Assembly (NCBI RefSeq): GCF_030035675.1
Contig: NC_084489.1
Location: forward strand, 36,540,001 to 36,604,000
DNA length: 64,000 bases
Direction: 5' to 3'
Origin: Rhineura floridana
Lineage: Eukaryota; Chordata; Lepidosauria; Squamata; Rhineuridae
Shown: positions 12,501-25,134 of the stretch, one piece after another
Position numbering within the stretch: the stretch's first letter is position 1
Layout of the letters: every line of letters begins with the position of its first letter
Notes under the pieces: model-generated
Database searches by the model: none
What the model saw: only the letters and a program-made list of their open reading frames with translations
What the model was told of the DNA's origin: nothing
Position numbers and translations under genes: made by a program

Positions 12501-14971
12501 CTAGTTCCCATACACTGGCTCTAGTAAATACATTTACTGGATAAATTTGTACCAGCTGAAATGCTTTTCAAAGAAAATCCCATGCACAGTGCATTGTAGT
12601 AGTCTAACCTTGAGGCAATACGTTTACATTTGTTCAGAAGTTATCCACACTTCTGTACCTTTAGAAAAGCAATGATAAACCTGCTTTCTGAGTTACTGTT
12701 TTAAAATCAGCCCTATGGACAGACATGTAAACATTTCTTCCTCTATATGTGAGCACTTTATTTAGCTTATGAAAGGTTTAATGTTTTTAAATAAATTAGT
12801 ATTTAGCACAATAAAGAGTTATTTTGGTAATAAATCTGTGGAATAAAATATATCCACAACATATCCTTTGGAACAGATAAAAAGTACAGTTACCCAGGAA
12901 GGTCAAATTATAAGCTTAACACCATAGTAATAAGCACAATTAGTAGGAACTAAATTGTATGGAAATAATTTTCAAATGAACTTTCCTGTAATTTTCAAAT
13001 GTGCTTGGGATCTGTGAGCAAGTCTTTCAAACAAGCAGCCTGTTATCTGATATAGTAAAGTGAACCCACATATTAGCATTTAATCTAATACAGACCATGT
13101 CTTGCATCACTGTGTTTATTCTGCACCAGCCAGCCTCATATTTATCCTCATATACTCAGCACAGTAGCGTTAGTATTATAAAATATTGTTTGGACAGCTC
13201 TATTTAATTGAAGTACAATGAGCACTAAAGTGCTATAGGGAAAACAAATGCTTTCAAAAAATACTGCAGCTGCCTCTACGTCCATCCAGATATAGTAGAG
13301 TAGAATGATACATCCATTATCCAGGCCGAAACTGCATGGGAAGTCACTAGTTTACTAAACAGAAGTGACATTCATAGGTTATCACAGCAAGTCGTATTAC
13401 AGAGGTGCTTTAAATAAAGTTGACGTGTATCTCTTCATCTGTAACTTGTGACAAGCAAAATAGATGAGAAAGGACAGAAGAACACTTAAAAGGTGAGTGT
13501 GTGCACCCTTCATCACAGCAAAAAATGAAATTAACTCTGATGAAAAATACTGCTCAGACTGTACTAGAGTTGTCACAAGAATCTACGGCATCTTCAGATT
13601 CTACTAGGGTTCTTTTTTTCCAAACATTCAAAATGGACTACAAAAAACAAGCCTATTCTTTGTGAATTACATACTTCACAAAATGCTGGCATAAAATGAT
13701 TGCTCACTTTTAAAAATTGTGTTATTAGATATTAATGAGAATCAGCTGACTGGAGAAAATAACAATTTGAATAGCATTGTTACTGATATAGGAAACTACA
13801 GTAAATTGGAGATATTGACTATCATTCAGTAAAGGGATCTATCACAAACAAGTCACAGTACCATGCAGCTGTCTTTGTTTTTTTATTTAGCACCTTTGTC
13901 TTTACCAGTGGCGTCACTAGGGGGGTGCGGGGGGTGCGGACCGCACCAGGTGACACCATCAGAGGGGGGTGACTCTCAGCTTTAATTTAAAAAAAAAAGT
14001 TTCTAGGTGGTCCGGTTCTCAAGATATACATAAAAACGTCAGCCGCCCCCCAGTGGTGTCACTAGGGGGGCGCGTGGGTGCGGACCACACCTGTTGAAAC
14101 CATCAGAGGGGGTGATTCTCAGCTTTAATTTAAAAAAAAAATTAAGTTTCTAGGTGGTCCGGTTCTTGAGATATACATAAAAACGTCAGCCGCCCTGTTA
14201 AATCTTTTTTTAAACTACTGTATAGCACTTTGTAGCTTTAACCCCGCCCATTCAGGATTGCAGCCAATCAGTGAAGTGTTTGTTTGACCTGTGGCAGTGT
14301 CTAGTAAACCTCATTGCAAGGCCAGAAAATGGTGGTTCCCCCCCCCCCCGTTTATCTGAAAATCTCATAAATTGGGTAAGTATATACATTTCAGTTTTTT
14401 CCCCTCTTGTGTGTAGGAGTCAGATCCTGGGCAGTGTTTTCAAAACCTTCCCAATACTTGCTTTTGTGGGGGTAAAAGCATTGCTAATCCCATATCTCCA
14501 GAGTAACTCCCATTGAATTCAATAGGATTTACTTTTGAGTAGACATGGTTATGAATGTGCTGAAAATCAATGGGACTTTGGAGTGAATATAAAAAAGAAT
14601 TGTGTTTGTGTTGTCTTTCTGTCCCTCCCTCCTCCAGTCCTATTTTAAAGCAAGTAGGCAGGGCTTACTTAGGTATTACAGTTTTTATTCTGTAGGAAAC
14701 GAATGCTGATTTTTTTAAAACAAATACTGATTTTTCTGCAATGACCAACTGGTTTGACAATAAACTATTATATGGGCTGTATGTATTTATACATCTGCAG
14801 TGTGTGTGTGTAGTCTTTCCAACGACCCTGTGAGGTAGGGTTGGAAACCAAGGCAGCTCACAACAAGAAATAAAGCCATTTAAAATCCAATAACCATAAA
14901 GCAAGAATAAACAGTTGGAAAACAGCCTAAAGAGGCATGATTCTGAATTTTGGGTTGGGTGAATGAAGTTT

Positions 14972-15070
14972 ATTTAGTTATTATTTGATTTATATCCCGC
15001 CCTTCCTCCCAGTAGGAGCCCAGGGCGGCAAACAAAAGCACTAAAAGCACTTTAAAACATCATAAAAACA
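14972..15070 (-). mobile_element. L2/CR1-type LINE 3' tail
   Basis: On the minus strand it reads GGGCTCCTACTGGGAGGAAG then GGCGGGATATAAATCAAATA with an AT-rich tail, the 3' end of a common reptile LINE or a SINE using it. The same tail occurs at 23120-23192 and 36063-36128. Confidence 0.6.
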
Positions 15071-15274
15071 GACTTTAAAATATATTAAAACATCTTTGAA
15101 AATATTTTTAAAAGCTTTAAAAAACATTTTTTTTAAAAAAAGAAAAGGCTTAAAAACATATTAAAAAGCAATTCCAACACAGACTCAGACTTGGATAAGG
15201 TCTCAACTTAAAAGAACAAGTTGAAAGAACAAGTTTCTTATCATTTGAGGCTGTAGTTCTCTGCACACTTCCCA

Positions 15275-15345
15275 GTTTGAGTAAGCCCCATTGAATACAT
15301 TGGGGCTTACTTCTGAGTAAACAAACATCGGATTGCACTATAAAT
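15275..15345 (+). repeat. Palindromic squamate repeat, copy
   Basis: It reads GTAAGCCCCATTGAATACAT then GGGGCTTACTTCTGAGTAAAC and ends in GGATTGCACTAT. It lies inside the hAT element, so it inserted later or was carried with it. Confidence 0.65.
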
Positions 15346-17479
15346 ATATTTACAGATTGTGTAATTCATAAACATATTTGAGAGTCATGTTTATATAAAT
15401 ATTTCTTCATACTGTGTCCCAATAAGTATTTGATTTCACACTATGGTTGTAGATGATTTTTTCCTCTACATTTTAAGTGTGCCCTTCTCCATTGTTTCTC
15501 CATTGTTTTCATCCTGAGGGGAGGATAGGCTGAGAGATGGTGAGTAGCACATTTAAGGTCTCTTCACCTCCCCCCCCCCTTTTTATTTGTATTTATTTTA
15601 TATTTCTCCAATATCTTCCCCTGGCTGTTTTTATGTATTTTAAATATTTTTAGATTAAATAAATAGGAAATCATAATTGTGAACCTCCCTAAAAGCAATT
15701 TACCTATCCTTATGTTTTGGCAAAGTGATGGTGTGAAGGCATGCTGGTAGAACAAGAGACCATGTTTGAGGCATGTTATATGGTGTTTGAGGACTTTGTC
15801 ACACATTACTTTTTGAGACCTGTAGATTCATGTCGGAAAGAACACGTGCACGTATTGAATGGTGGCTTGGGTGCTGTTTTTTCAGTCTACGCTGCATGCG
15901 TAGTGAAGGTGATACATCATCTGGCAGCTAGCTTCATAACGTGAGAATTAAAAACATTTGGATCACCATTCACTTGTTTACTTTTCTCACTATTGAGACC
16001 ACTTCATATATTACTTTTTCATACACAGAAATTTAATCTTTGTATAGGAAAAAGTATTTTGTAAAATATGAAGGACAGTGGCTGCCCAGTCAGTATAAAC
16101 ACTGTACAAGATCTACTCAGCCACTGTAATTACCTTTTTGTTTTGAGTGCCCTTTTGTCTGGGTCTTGGTTCAGGTGTGTATCCAACTTTGATGTGCTTA
16201 TGGAAGGAGTGTGCAAGTAGTGCCCCCCCAAGTGTGGAGGCTTGGACAAACATTGTGTTATGGAAAACCAAAGTCTGTGTGAAAGTACATATTTGGGAAT
16301 GCCATCAGTGTAATCCTAAACACACTTAATAAATAATATCGAACTTGCACGTCACAAAATATATTACAGTAATGTCCATAAGCACCAGGAGGGTAGTCGC
16401 CCAGGGGATCTTAGTACCACTGCTTTTTTGGGAGCAGGGTCCCTATGTCTCCAAGCATCCTACAGTCAGCATGAAGAGGGAGTGTGTTAGTCACTGAGAA
16501 GAGTCTTCTAATATGCTTCCTTGCCTTTTCTGCAGATTGGAGCCAATCAGAGTGAAAGGAGGTGAGTCAGCCACTGAGAAGACTCTTCTCAGTTGCTAAC
16601 GCTCTCCACTTTCATGCTGATTGGCTCCTAGAGATGTTTGTTGTTGTGAGAGAATGCATTAACAAAGATCTCATTCTTAATCCAGGAGCAAAAAAGGGTG
16701 TACGTGGCTGTAACTATCATGAAGGGACCCTGCAGCTCTGAATTTTCTACTAAACAACTGATAAATACCTATGTAACTTCGTGTCTGGAGACTTATTATT
16801 AAGAATCACTTTCCATAATTGTAAGGAGGTGTGTCCACACGCATGCATCCCAGGCACCTAAATGAGGGGTGAGAGCAGCATAGGGACATAAGCAGATGTC
16901 TTATTCCAGGGGTTCCCAAACCTTTCTTCTACATAGACCACTTGAAAATTGCTGAGGGTCTGAAAGTATCTGAAAATTTACTATGGGCATATGCAAGATA
17001 TTTAACTCCCATTAGTGATAAGAGCAAGAATTTGGGCTGTGCGTATATTGTAATTTAAAGGTGTAATTTTAATTTTGCTAGTTGTTTATGTCACTACTAT
17101 TGCCATTACATTCAGTGATATACGGGAATTACGATTTACGAGTAACATTAGTACAAAAAACATTACTAAGGATTCTGTATGGTCCGATACGGGAGGAGGT
17201 CCATGGGGGTGACACCATGAGTTACCGCACCAGGTGACACCAACCCTAGTGACGCCACTGGTCTTTACCAACCTGTTCTGAATGGAAAATACCTTTAGAA
17301 TCCAATTAAATTTTGAAAGCAGCCTGGATGATTGTGGGGAAAAGTACTGATGAGGAATGAACCAGCTAAGCACATGCCTTTGGATTTTAAGTTAGCCTAT
17401 ACACAACAAATTCCACAACAGTTGAACTTTCCAGGGTACCATTCTTGCAATTCTAGCAAATTCATATAATATAGCAGAA

Positions 17480-17612
17480 CAGCCTTTTCCAACCATTGGG
17501 TCCCCAGATGTTGCTGGACTGCAATGCCTATCAGCTCAGCATGGCCAATGGTCAGGAATTATGGGAACTGTAGTCCAGCAACATTTGTGGACCAAAAGGT
17601 TGGGAAAGGCTG
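17480..17612. repeat. ~133-bp foldback (MITE-like) repeat
   Basis: The end arms are CAGCCTTTTCCAACC and GGTTGGGAAAGGCTG (14 of 15 pairs). The interior is self-complementary around CAGCATGGCCAATGGTCAGG. Related partial copies lie at 26470-26605 and 31501-31628. Confidence 0.8.
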
Positions 17613-17965
17613 ATCTAGAACCTACTTTAAATCCAGTCACAGGGAAGATGCCTGTATTGCTGTTCACTGTGTAGAACACCAATGTCATTATGCCATCACA
17701 AACCACCAAGTACTTATGGTGGCATGGTGAAAACCAGGTAATTTCTGTTGTATCTTTGTGTTGCGAACTTGCCAATCACATGTATCTCGAAGTTCAATAG
17801 GCATAACAAGTTAACATGAGAACTTGTATTTGTCCACAGTACACTTGCTGAAGGTCAAATCACACATTACATTTAACGCATTCCATGTGCTACATCTCTT
17901 GTTTTTCTTAAATTAGTCATACCAATAAGGGGTGTCACAAATGGGAAGGTGAGGTTTAGCTCTTC

Positions 17966-18027
17966 AGTGTGTGTGTGTGTGTGTTTGTTTGTTTGTTTGT
18001 TTGTTTGTTTGCTTGCTTGCTTGTTTT
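17966..18027. repeat. (TG)n then (TTTG)n / (CTTG)n microsatellite
   Basis: A run of TG dinucleotides passes into TTTG units and then three CTTG-type units. Confidence 0.95.
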
Positions 18028-18100
18028 GCTAAGCCTTGTAGCACTCTACTTCTCTCTCTGGATATTCAGGTTGGGGGAGTTGCAGCTGGGGAGGAGAGGG

Positions 18101-18305
18101 ACAGCCAGTGTGGTGTAAAAGGGTATGCCTGGGAGACCAGGGTTCAAATCCCCACTCAGCCATGAAGCTCACTGAGTGACCTTGGGCCAGTAATTCTCTC
18201 TCAGCATAACCTACTTCACAGGATAAAATGAGGAGGGGGAGAACCATGTATGTCACCTTGAGCTCCTTGGAGGAAAGGTGGGATACAAATATAATAAATA
18301 AATAA
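18101..18305 (+). mobile_element. MIR-type (CORE) tRNA-derived SINE
   Basis: tRNA-like head with B box GGTTCAAATCC (18141-18151), then CACTGAGTGACCTTGGGCCA, CTCTCAGCATAACCTACTTC and a tail GGATACAAATATAATAAATA. The order and tail match the copy at 39655-39874. Confidence 0.85.
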
Positions 18306-19367
18306 ACCTCCCATCCCCATGCACTGGATCTCAATAACATTCATTCCTGCCCCCTGCATCTGTAATTAATTTCAGAAAAAGAAGAGACATAGGTGCATAC
18401 TGTGCATTGGGTGCAACAGCGGTTTGACTGTGAATGTGTGTTGAACCATGTACAAGATAAGGATGTACACAGATCTCTGCAAAAAAAAAAAAGCAGAAAG
18501 TATAGTTGTGTTAATCCTCCCTTAGTAACATCACAATGTTATATATGAAATGTGTGGTGGCAAGCAAGACAAACAACAAACAAAAGCTCAGAATGCATTG
18601 GTCACAATGAAAACTCTATGAACAAGCCATACAATGAATGTTTTATATGCTAGCAGGAACAGAACTGGTCAACGGTATTAGCACAGTGAGCAACTGTTGC
18701 TGTACAGCATCCATATTCATCCAGTGGAAGAATAAATAAGCATCATTCCCATCATGCTTACTGAGGCATCAGTGGAATTAACAGTAACAAATTCTCACCT
18801 AATTTTTACTCTAAAGGTCATCTGTCCTTATAATGATAATATGAATTATATCATTATTTAAGAGATAATGGCACAGACTTAAGTGTGCAGAAATAGTATG
18901 TAATACAGTCCTTCCTGAAATGTAGCATGATTGTATGTATGAATGCTCTGTGAAAAGATATCCATACACAGCAAGTCAGCAGAAGAGGGACAAGGCTGTA
19001 AGCAGTAATGAAGATTCCAAGTGCTTACCTACTGTTTCAAAAATAAATTTCACCTTTCTTCTGATAATACATTATGCAACAACAGAAAGCTCCATAGTGG
19101 GGAGCAGAAACTCTATTTATTACATTATTCCAACTGTTTTATTTACAAACTCTGTTGCATATAATTTGAGATACTGTGCATATCCCCACCCATACCCACC
19201 CTGACATGTTTAGATATATGTGGTAAATGTCAATAGAAATCATACATAACAAAATACCAGGAAAGTTCTCTCAAAACGCAAGCAAGTCCAATGAACACAA
19301 GGTATGTACAAACTTCCCAAAGCTAAAATATAATTGACAGGCTTTCCAAATGTAAAACGTACTGTAC

Positions 19368-19445
19368 CTCGATCAAAAGCCATTTTGACATCTTCAATGT
19401 GTTCAGTAAACCCTGAGACTCTGTAAATCCCTTCCGACTTCAAAC
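19368..19445 (-). CDS. CHN2: CHN2 exon: RhoGAP arginine finger (residues 169-195)
   Basis: The exon encodes (G)[18 protein letters not shown] and VKMAFDR, plus the first base of Asp195. Arg177 in GIYRVSG is the arginine finger that completes the Rac active site in RhoGAP proteins. The acceptor is CTGCAG and the donor GTACAG. It is 78 nt long, with phase 1 at both ends. Confidence 0.95.
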
Positions 19446-21499
19446 CTGCAGGGCAAAATTTCATCAGCTGCTGCTTAGTCTATAGATAAATTTTTATACT
19501 CAAGTTATTTGTACTCCCCCCCCCAAACTTTTCTGTTTTCTAAGTTCTCACAACAAAGGAAATTACTATTCATACAGCCATCTTTTGACAAGAGTTCTCA
19601 GAATATGCTAATTAAGCCACTTTAGTCCCATAACAGCAATAAGGGGTTTTTAAAAATGAGTTTTCACACATCATGTACGTAGGGAAGAAAAACTGGGTGA
19701 TCAGTTTGAGGAACTACATTAGATAACTTTAAATCACTATGTAGGAAGAAAAGATGACACTACCTAAGGACAAGGGTACAATGTCTTTTGTAACAACTGA
19801 GTCTTGCAAAAAAGTAAAGTGATGCACAAGGCCAGCTTCAAGTGATGAATGTAGCCATGGGAATATAAATTAGCTAACATATGAAGATCCATTATATTGA
19901 TTCAGTGCATTGGACCTTCTGGCCTAGCAATCTCTCTCCAAGGTTGCAGGCAGAAATCTTACCAACTCCTGGTATTCTTTTTATGGATATACCAGGGATC
20001 TAATATCGGATCTTCTGCAACAAACAATGAGTTATGTTGCTGTGGTGTGGCCTATGATGACAATTTCATTTAGTGATGATTTTCATTTAATGGCTTGGAC
20101 TGTAATACAAATTAACTTAAGGAAGTTCATGGAAGGAAAGTTTCCCATCTCCCCACCTGCAGCTACCTGAAATGACCCAAAAGCCTTGCTAGAGTGTCAG
20201 ACAGTTCTTGGAACAATATGAGATGGGGTAAAAGGGACTGCTTGGTGGAGAAAGGATAGGAAAGTTCATTCTGTGAACATTTGTAACAGAGCAATCCAAA
20301 GGCCGGGAAGCTGGTGGAGGGGTGGTGGTGGAGGGGGGATGGCAGAACGCTCCATGGGATCCTCTTCATTCTTGGCAGCCACCAGCCCAGCTGAATGCTG
20401 GCTCTGTTGGGAGCTGCACACACGAGCCAGCCAAACAGGCCTCCTAGGGAGTAAGCACTCCCCATGGGCCACAATAGGACATTATTAAAATTATTTTACT
20501 GCGCCAGCCTTTCGGCCAGTGGAGCTTGTGGAAGGATTGGGACTCAGGGGAGGGCTCTGACTGCAAGAAGAATCTCGTGTAAATCCCCCTGCGGCTCCTA
20601 CTCCACCATGTCCCTGGAACGCCCTGTTTTCAGGGTTTCCACACGTTTCCACCAGCGTCCACCAGGCTGGCTGTTCCTGGTGAATCCCCGGCGGCACTGT
20701 CAGGCTCCTGATGGTGTCACAGCTCAGCCTGGGCTCCAGAGCATCCAACTCACTCCATCCTAGTGGAAAGGTGAGTTGGATTGCATCCTAAATTATCTTA
20801 GAATTCAAGCCCCTCTTCCAGCAACCTCCGATGTCACATCCCACATTGTTCAGGAGGGCCACCTGACACTCCAGAGAGGATGGGGGAGAGGGACACAGAT
20901 GGCTGCAGATGGGGAGAGGGCAGCTGAAACTTTCAACCTCTAAACTTCCTGAAGTTTACTTACCTTGGGAACCATGACATTTTCTTCTTTTACCCAGTTG
21001 CTAAGACTGCATGGGTTGTGTCCAGCTTTTGTCATATTCATTGAAATGGGGCTTACTATTTCAGTGAGTATGGCCTATTAATTTAATTAATTAGATCCAT
21101 TGATTTCAGTGAGTCTACTCCAAGTAGAACTTAGCTGGATATAACCCCAATGGCACAATAAAATGATTTTTATTCACTACAACAATTTGAATTTCAGACA
21201 CTGCAAGACAGTTACAGCTCTAGGTTTGATTTATGACAAAAGACATATTTAACCCTTCTGTTAGTATTTTATTCAATTGTTTATAAACTAAGAGTCTGAT
21301 CTTCATTATTATTTTAATATACATTTATTTATTTCACTTGATTTTCTGTGATATAACTATGCTCATTGATTTTGAAAGCAAGTGAACTTCACTACTGTAT
21401 CTCCCAGTAGTTTTAAATGGCAGATACAAGGTAATTTCAAAATGAACATTGGGAAACAGAATATTTTAAAGTACAAAATATTCCTAAGTAGTTAAATAC
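19446..21499. other. CHN2: CHN2 intron with a GC-rich repeat
   Basis: This 2.05-kb intron is AT-rich except for the GC-rich element at 20291-20784 and palindromic-repeat scraps at about 21005-21165. Confidence 0.85.
20291..20784 (+). repeat. ~500-bp GC-rich element with short inverted ends, copy 1
   Basis: It begins GCAATCCAA and ends TTGGATTGC, which are exact inverted ends. Shared blocks with copy 2 (22403-22907) include CTAGGGAGTAAGCACTCCCC, CCAGCCTTTCGGCCAGTGGA and GGGGAGGGCTCTGA. GC-rich frames on both strands here are compositional and not genes. Confidence 0.75.
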
Positions 21500-21673
21500 C
21501 TCTTGCTTCAATTTCTCGAATGCATATGTCCACCACCATAGGTCTCTGTGTATTGTGAGCCTTCACTAGAGTAGTGAGGTCACAGCAGTAGACTCGCTTT
21601 ATCCTCTTGAGGTCTGGTTGGCAATCATTGGGAACATATTTTGAACATTGTTTGTGTACGTTTAATCCACAGT
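21500..21673 (-). CDS. CHN2: CHN2 exon: second half of C1 and start of RhoGAP (residues 111-169)
   Basis: The exon encodes (D)[17 protein letters not shown], completing the C1 zinc ligands (Cys112, His117, Cys120, Cys128). It then gives [19 protein letters not shown] and the opening RhoGAP helix [16 protein letters not shown]. The acceptor is CTTTACAG and the donor GTATTT. Asp111 and Gly169 are split by introns. DLKRIK, VYCCDL and HNTQRP mark CHN2 rather than CHN1. Confidence 0.95.
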
Positions 21674-22194
21674 CTGTAAAGAAAATATTAAACATTCTTT
21701 TTTAAAGGATGAAAACCTATGTGCATGCATATATTTAGACATATTCCACATGGATCTCATTTATACTTAGATCTCATTTATACTTACGTTTTAACTATAT
21801 TAATGTACACAGTGCATTACAGAGGAATAGTTCAATTTATTATTAACCACCACCTATGTACGCTTAGGACAAGAGGCAAATAGGATGAAATTCTATTAGT
21901 AATACAATAGTAGAATTCCACTATAATTCTTTAGTAATAACAGGTACATTCAATACATATGAGCAACTGTTAAGGGAGAAACATATATTATGGCACCATG
22001 TGGAGGATGTGGGAAGTGCTTCCATGTGCCAATGGCTCTAATATATTTGAAAATGGTTTACAATGTGGTTCATATCACTTGTGTGGCTCATTTCTGTGCT
22101 AACATTGTATGTTCTTCAGATGACTGGCATGCGTACAGAGGCCTATAATGTAATTGGCGCCAATCCATGTGGTAACTATTATGATATTAATAGT

Positions 22195-22400
22195 ACAATT
22201 TTATATATGTATACTCAGAAATAATCTCCACTGAGTTCAGTGGCACTTACTCCCAGGTAAATGCATATAGTAAGTGTAGTTTCTGTCACATGGGGTGGTA
22301 TTTAATGCTAGTCCTACTCAGAGTAGGCCTATTGAAGTCAATGGATATGACTAACTTATGTTCATCAATTTCAGTGGTTTTTCTCTGAGTTGGATTTACA
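22195..22400 (+). repeat. Two palindromic squamate repeats in tandem
   Basis: Copy one reads ATATATGTATACTCAGAAAT and CCACTGAGTTCAGTGGCAC. Copy two is a related type, with CTACTCAGAGTAGGCCTATT, GACTAACTTATGTTCATCAA and TTTCTCTGAGTTGGATT. The second directly abuts the GC-rich element. Confidence 0.6.
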
Positions 22401-22402
22401 AA

Positions 22403-22907
22403 GCAATCCAAATGGTGGGAAGCTGGCAGAAAGCTCCACGGCATCCACCTCCTGCTTGGGAGGCACTGGCCCGGCTGAGTGCCAGCTCCGTCAAGAGTTG
22501 CCCATATGAGCAGGAAAGAAGAAGTCAGCTCCCATGAATGGGCCTTCTGGGGAGTAAGTACTCCCCATAGACAGCAATTACAACTTTTTTAGTATACCAG
22601 CCTTTGGCCGGTGGAGTTTCTGGTGGATCAGGACCTGGGGAGGGCTCTGAACACAAGGATGATCTTGCATAAGTCCCCCCCATGGCTCCGCCCCTGCTAT
22701 GCCCCCAGAACTCCCCATTTTGGGGGCTTATGCTGGCCCTTCGTCCACTGGGCTTGCTGTCTCCAGCAGTATTGGCGGGCTATTGGTGGCACTGTAGCTC
22801 AGCTGTGATGGAGAGCTGCTGCCAGCAGGAGCTGACAAAGCCGGGAGCCTGCCAGTGCAGCTGGCATCCAACTCCCCCCTGCCCGGCAGAAAAGTCCGTT
22901 GGATTGC
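22403..22907 (+). repeat. ~500-bp GC-rich element with short inverted ends, copy 2
   Basis: It has the same ends (GCAATCCAA, TTGGATTGC), orientation and length as copy 1 at 20291-20784, but many substitutions separate them. Shared blocks: CTGGGGAGTAAGTACTCCCC, CCAGCCTTTGGCCGGTGGAG and GGGGAGGGCTCTGA. Confidence 0.75.
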
Positions 22908-23119
22908 ACCCTTAGTTGACCATGTCTCCATGTGGTAGCCATAATGTTTATTCTTTACAATATATTCCTACTGCCTTTCAATAAGAATTATGAATAAAAA
23001 TCCAAATAAAACAGACCCAAACATTAATAAAAACTCAAAAGACAGCAAGATCTTAAAGGTTGCATTCAAATAGTCAGGTTAACCCTTCCCATTCCAGCTG
23101 TGACCCTACGCCTCACTGA

Positions 23120-23192
23120 AAATTATTTATTATTATTTATTTATTAGATTGTTATCCCGCCCTTCCTCCCAATAGGAGCCCAGGGTGGCAAT
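23120..23192 (-). mobile_element. L2/CR1-type LINE 3' tail
   Basis: The minus strand reads GGGCTCCTATTGGGAGGAAG then GGCGGGATAACAATCTAATA, with an AATAA-rich tail. Confidence 0.6.
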
Positions 23193-24057
23193 ACTGTCTC
23201 ACACCACAATTAAGCTTTAAAGAAGCCTACTAATGGCTACAATTTCTATGAAGCCTAATTATAAGAGAGGTGGGGTGACTGGGAGGGTCGCAACTGTGAC
23301 CCTCCCTGACAAAAACACCTCCTGTGTGCAATTAGGCTTTTGTTGTAGTCGAGTAGGGAAGCCCTTTTTTGTACTTGGGTAGGAAAGGGTTAACCCTTCT
23401 CTTTCTAGCTGTGACTCCCATACTGGGAACAACAAACCATATCAAATCCCTTCAGACGTACCCCCATCATTCCTGGCTGTTGGCTGTTCTGGCTGAGACT
23501 GATGGAGGGCACTAATTTAGGAAGGGTGGTACAAATCAATTCATAACAATAAAAGCTAATATAAAAAGCCAAGTTGCCCAATATGTTTAAAGTTAACCAT
23601 ATTAAATAATAAAATACTTTTTATTCTATAAAAATTCAGAAAGAAACACCTATTGCTTGTCATTTACCAGAACAATGGAAGGCAAATAGGCATAGGATTT
23701 ATTCCTCTTGTCTTGGAACATGTGAAGTAAAAACAAATGAGCGCCTCTGAGCACATGCAGGGTGCACTACCTGCACAAACGAATAACCAGAGCTTGCCTC
23801 ATACATCAAGGATTGTTGGCAGGGCTTCCAAGTCATAGGTTATGGCTTCTGGGCAGGCTTAGACTTCAGCCCCTCTCATAAAAATTAACTCTCACAAGTG
23901 CACAGTATGATTCAGACTTATCAGTGTTTAGTTCATTCATGAGCAGAAAATATTCTTGACCCCACTACTAAACTTGGTCACAAGAAGTTTCTATCTTTGC
24001 AATACTTGTTTTTATGCAGGAGCAACATGGTCCAATTTTGAGAATCACAGTCTAACA

Positions 24058-25134
24058 CAAATGTAAATGTAAATTTAATTTTTAGGTCGCCTATCTGGCC
24101 GAAGCCACTCTAGGTGACGTACATATTAAATTTCAATAAAATACAATAAAATACAATAAATACAATAAAATACAATAAATACAATAAAATACAATATAAT
24201 CAGCAGTAACAAAAATAACAACATATGCAGTACACAAGAACGGGCATTCAGTATGTAATTAGCCCATCCCGGCGGTCCCAAAGGCCTGTCCAAACAGCCA
24301 CGTTTTTAAGGCTCGGCGGAAGGTATCCAGGGAAGGGGCATGTCGAAGATCAAACGGGAAGGAATTCCAGAGAGTGGGGGCCGCCACCGAAAAAGCCCTC
24401 TCTCTAGTCCCCACCAACCTAGCTGCTTTTGTTGGTGGGATTGAGAGAAGGCCCTGCATGGCTGATCTTGTCGGGCGGCATAATTGGTGATGCTGGAGGT
24501 GCTCCTTCAGATAAACTGGGCCGAAACCGTATAGGGATTTAAAGGTTAACACCAACACCTTGAATCGGGCCCGGAAAACTACTGGAAGCCAGTGTAGATT
24601 AAATAATACTGGCGTAATATGATCACGGCGACGACTGTTTGTAAGTAAACGAGCCGCCGCATTCTGTACCAGTTGAAGTTTCCGGACCATTTTCAAGGGT
24701 AACCCCACGTAGAGCGCATTGCAGTAGTCTAATCGAGAGGTGAGCAGGGCATGTACTACCAGTGGGAGCTGATGAACAGGGAGGTTGGGTTGCAGCCTAC
24801 GTATGAGGTGTAATTGGTACCAGGCTGCCCGGCTCACTACCGAAATCTGAGCCTCCATGGACAGCCTGGAATCAAGAACAACCCCAAGGCTGTGGACCTG
24901 GTCCTTCAGGGGTAATTGTACCCCATTAAACGTCAGGTCAACAGGACCCAACCTTCCTCTGTCTCCCACAAGCAGCACCTCGGTCTTGTCAGGATTTAGC
25001 TTCAGCCTGTTCCTTCCCATCCATCCACTCACGGATTCCAGGCACTTGGACATGGTCTCTACAGCCAACTCTGGTGAGGACTTAAATGAGAGATAGAGCT
25101 GAGTGTCATTTGCATGGAAAGTACTAATATTCAT
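24058..25134 (-). mobile_element. L2/CR1-type LINE, 3' half of reverse transcriptase plus 3' UTR
   Basis: A 291-codon open frame (25134-24259) starts near the catalytic motif, which reads HANDTQLYLSF here where [11 protein letters not shown] is expected. It continues through LNPDKTEVLLVG, LTSRLDYCNALYVGLPLK, LHWLPVVFRARFKVLVLTF and TLWNSFPFDLRHAPS to the end of the ORF. The 3' UTR contains a TATTGTATTT-type simple repeat (24134-24196 on plus). The copy is 5' truncated and lies in the sense direction in a CHN2 intron. The long intact frame suggests a fairly young insertion, but the catalytic Tyr and Asp are altered. Confidence 0.9.

Larger units (their letters stand above)
13906..17260. mobile_element. 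hAT-type DNA transposon, non-autonomous, with exact target duplication
   Basis: The left end CAGTGGCGTCACTAGGG and the right end CCCTAGTGACGCCACTG are perfect 17-bp inverted repeats. They are flanked by identical 8-bp duplications GTCTTTAC (13898-13905 and 17261-17268), diagnostic of hAT. The terminal 145 bp of the left end are tandemly duplicated (13906-14050 and 14051-14194). No transposase frame is seen. The interior holds later insertions: an L2-type tail near 14972-15070 and a palindromic repeat near 15285-15345. Confidence 0.9.
11773..19367. other. CHN2: CHN2 intron carrying a 3.36-kb hAT element
   Basis: This 7.6-kb intron contains an unclassified AT-rich repeat (12180-12500), a hAT element (13906-17260), a foldback repeat (17480-17612), a microsatellite (17966-18027) and a MIR-type SINE (18101-18305). 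The stretches 12500-13900 and 18310-19360 show nothing recognisable. Confidence 0.85.
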
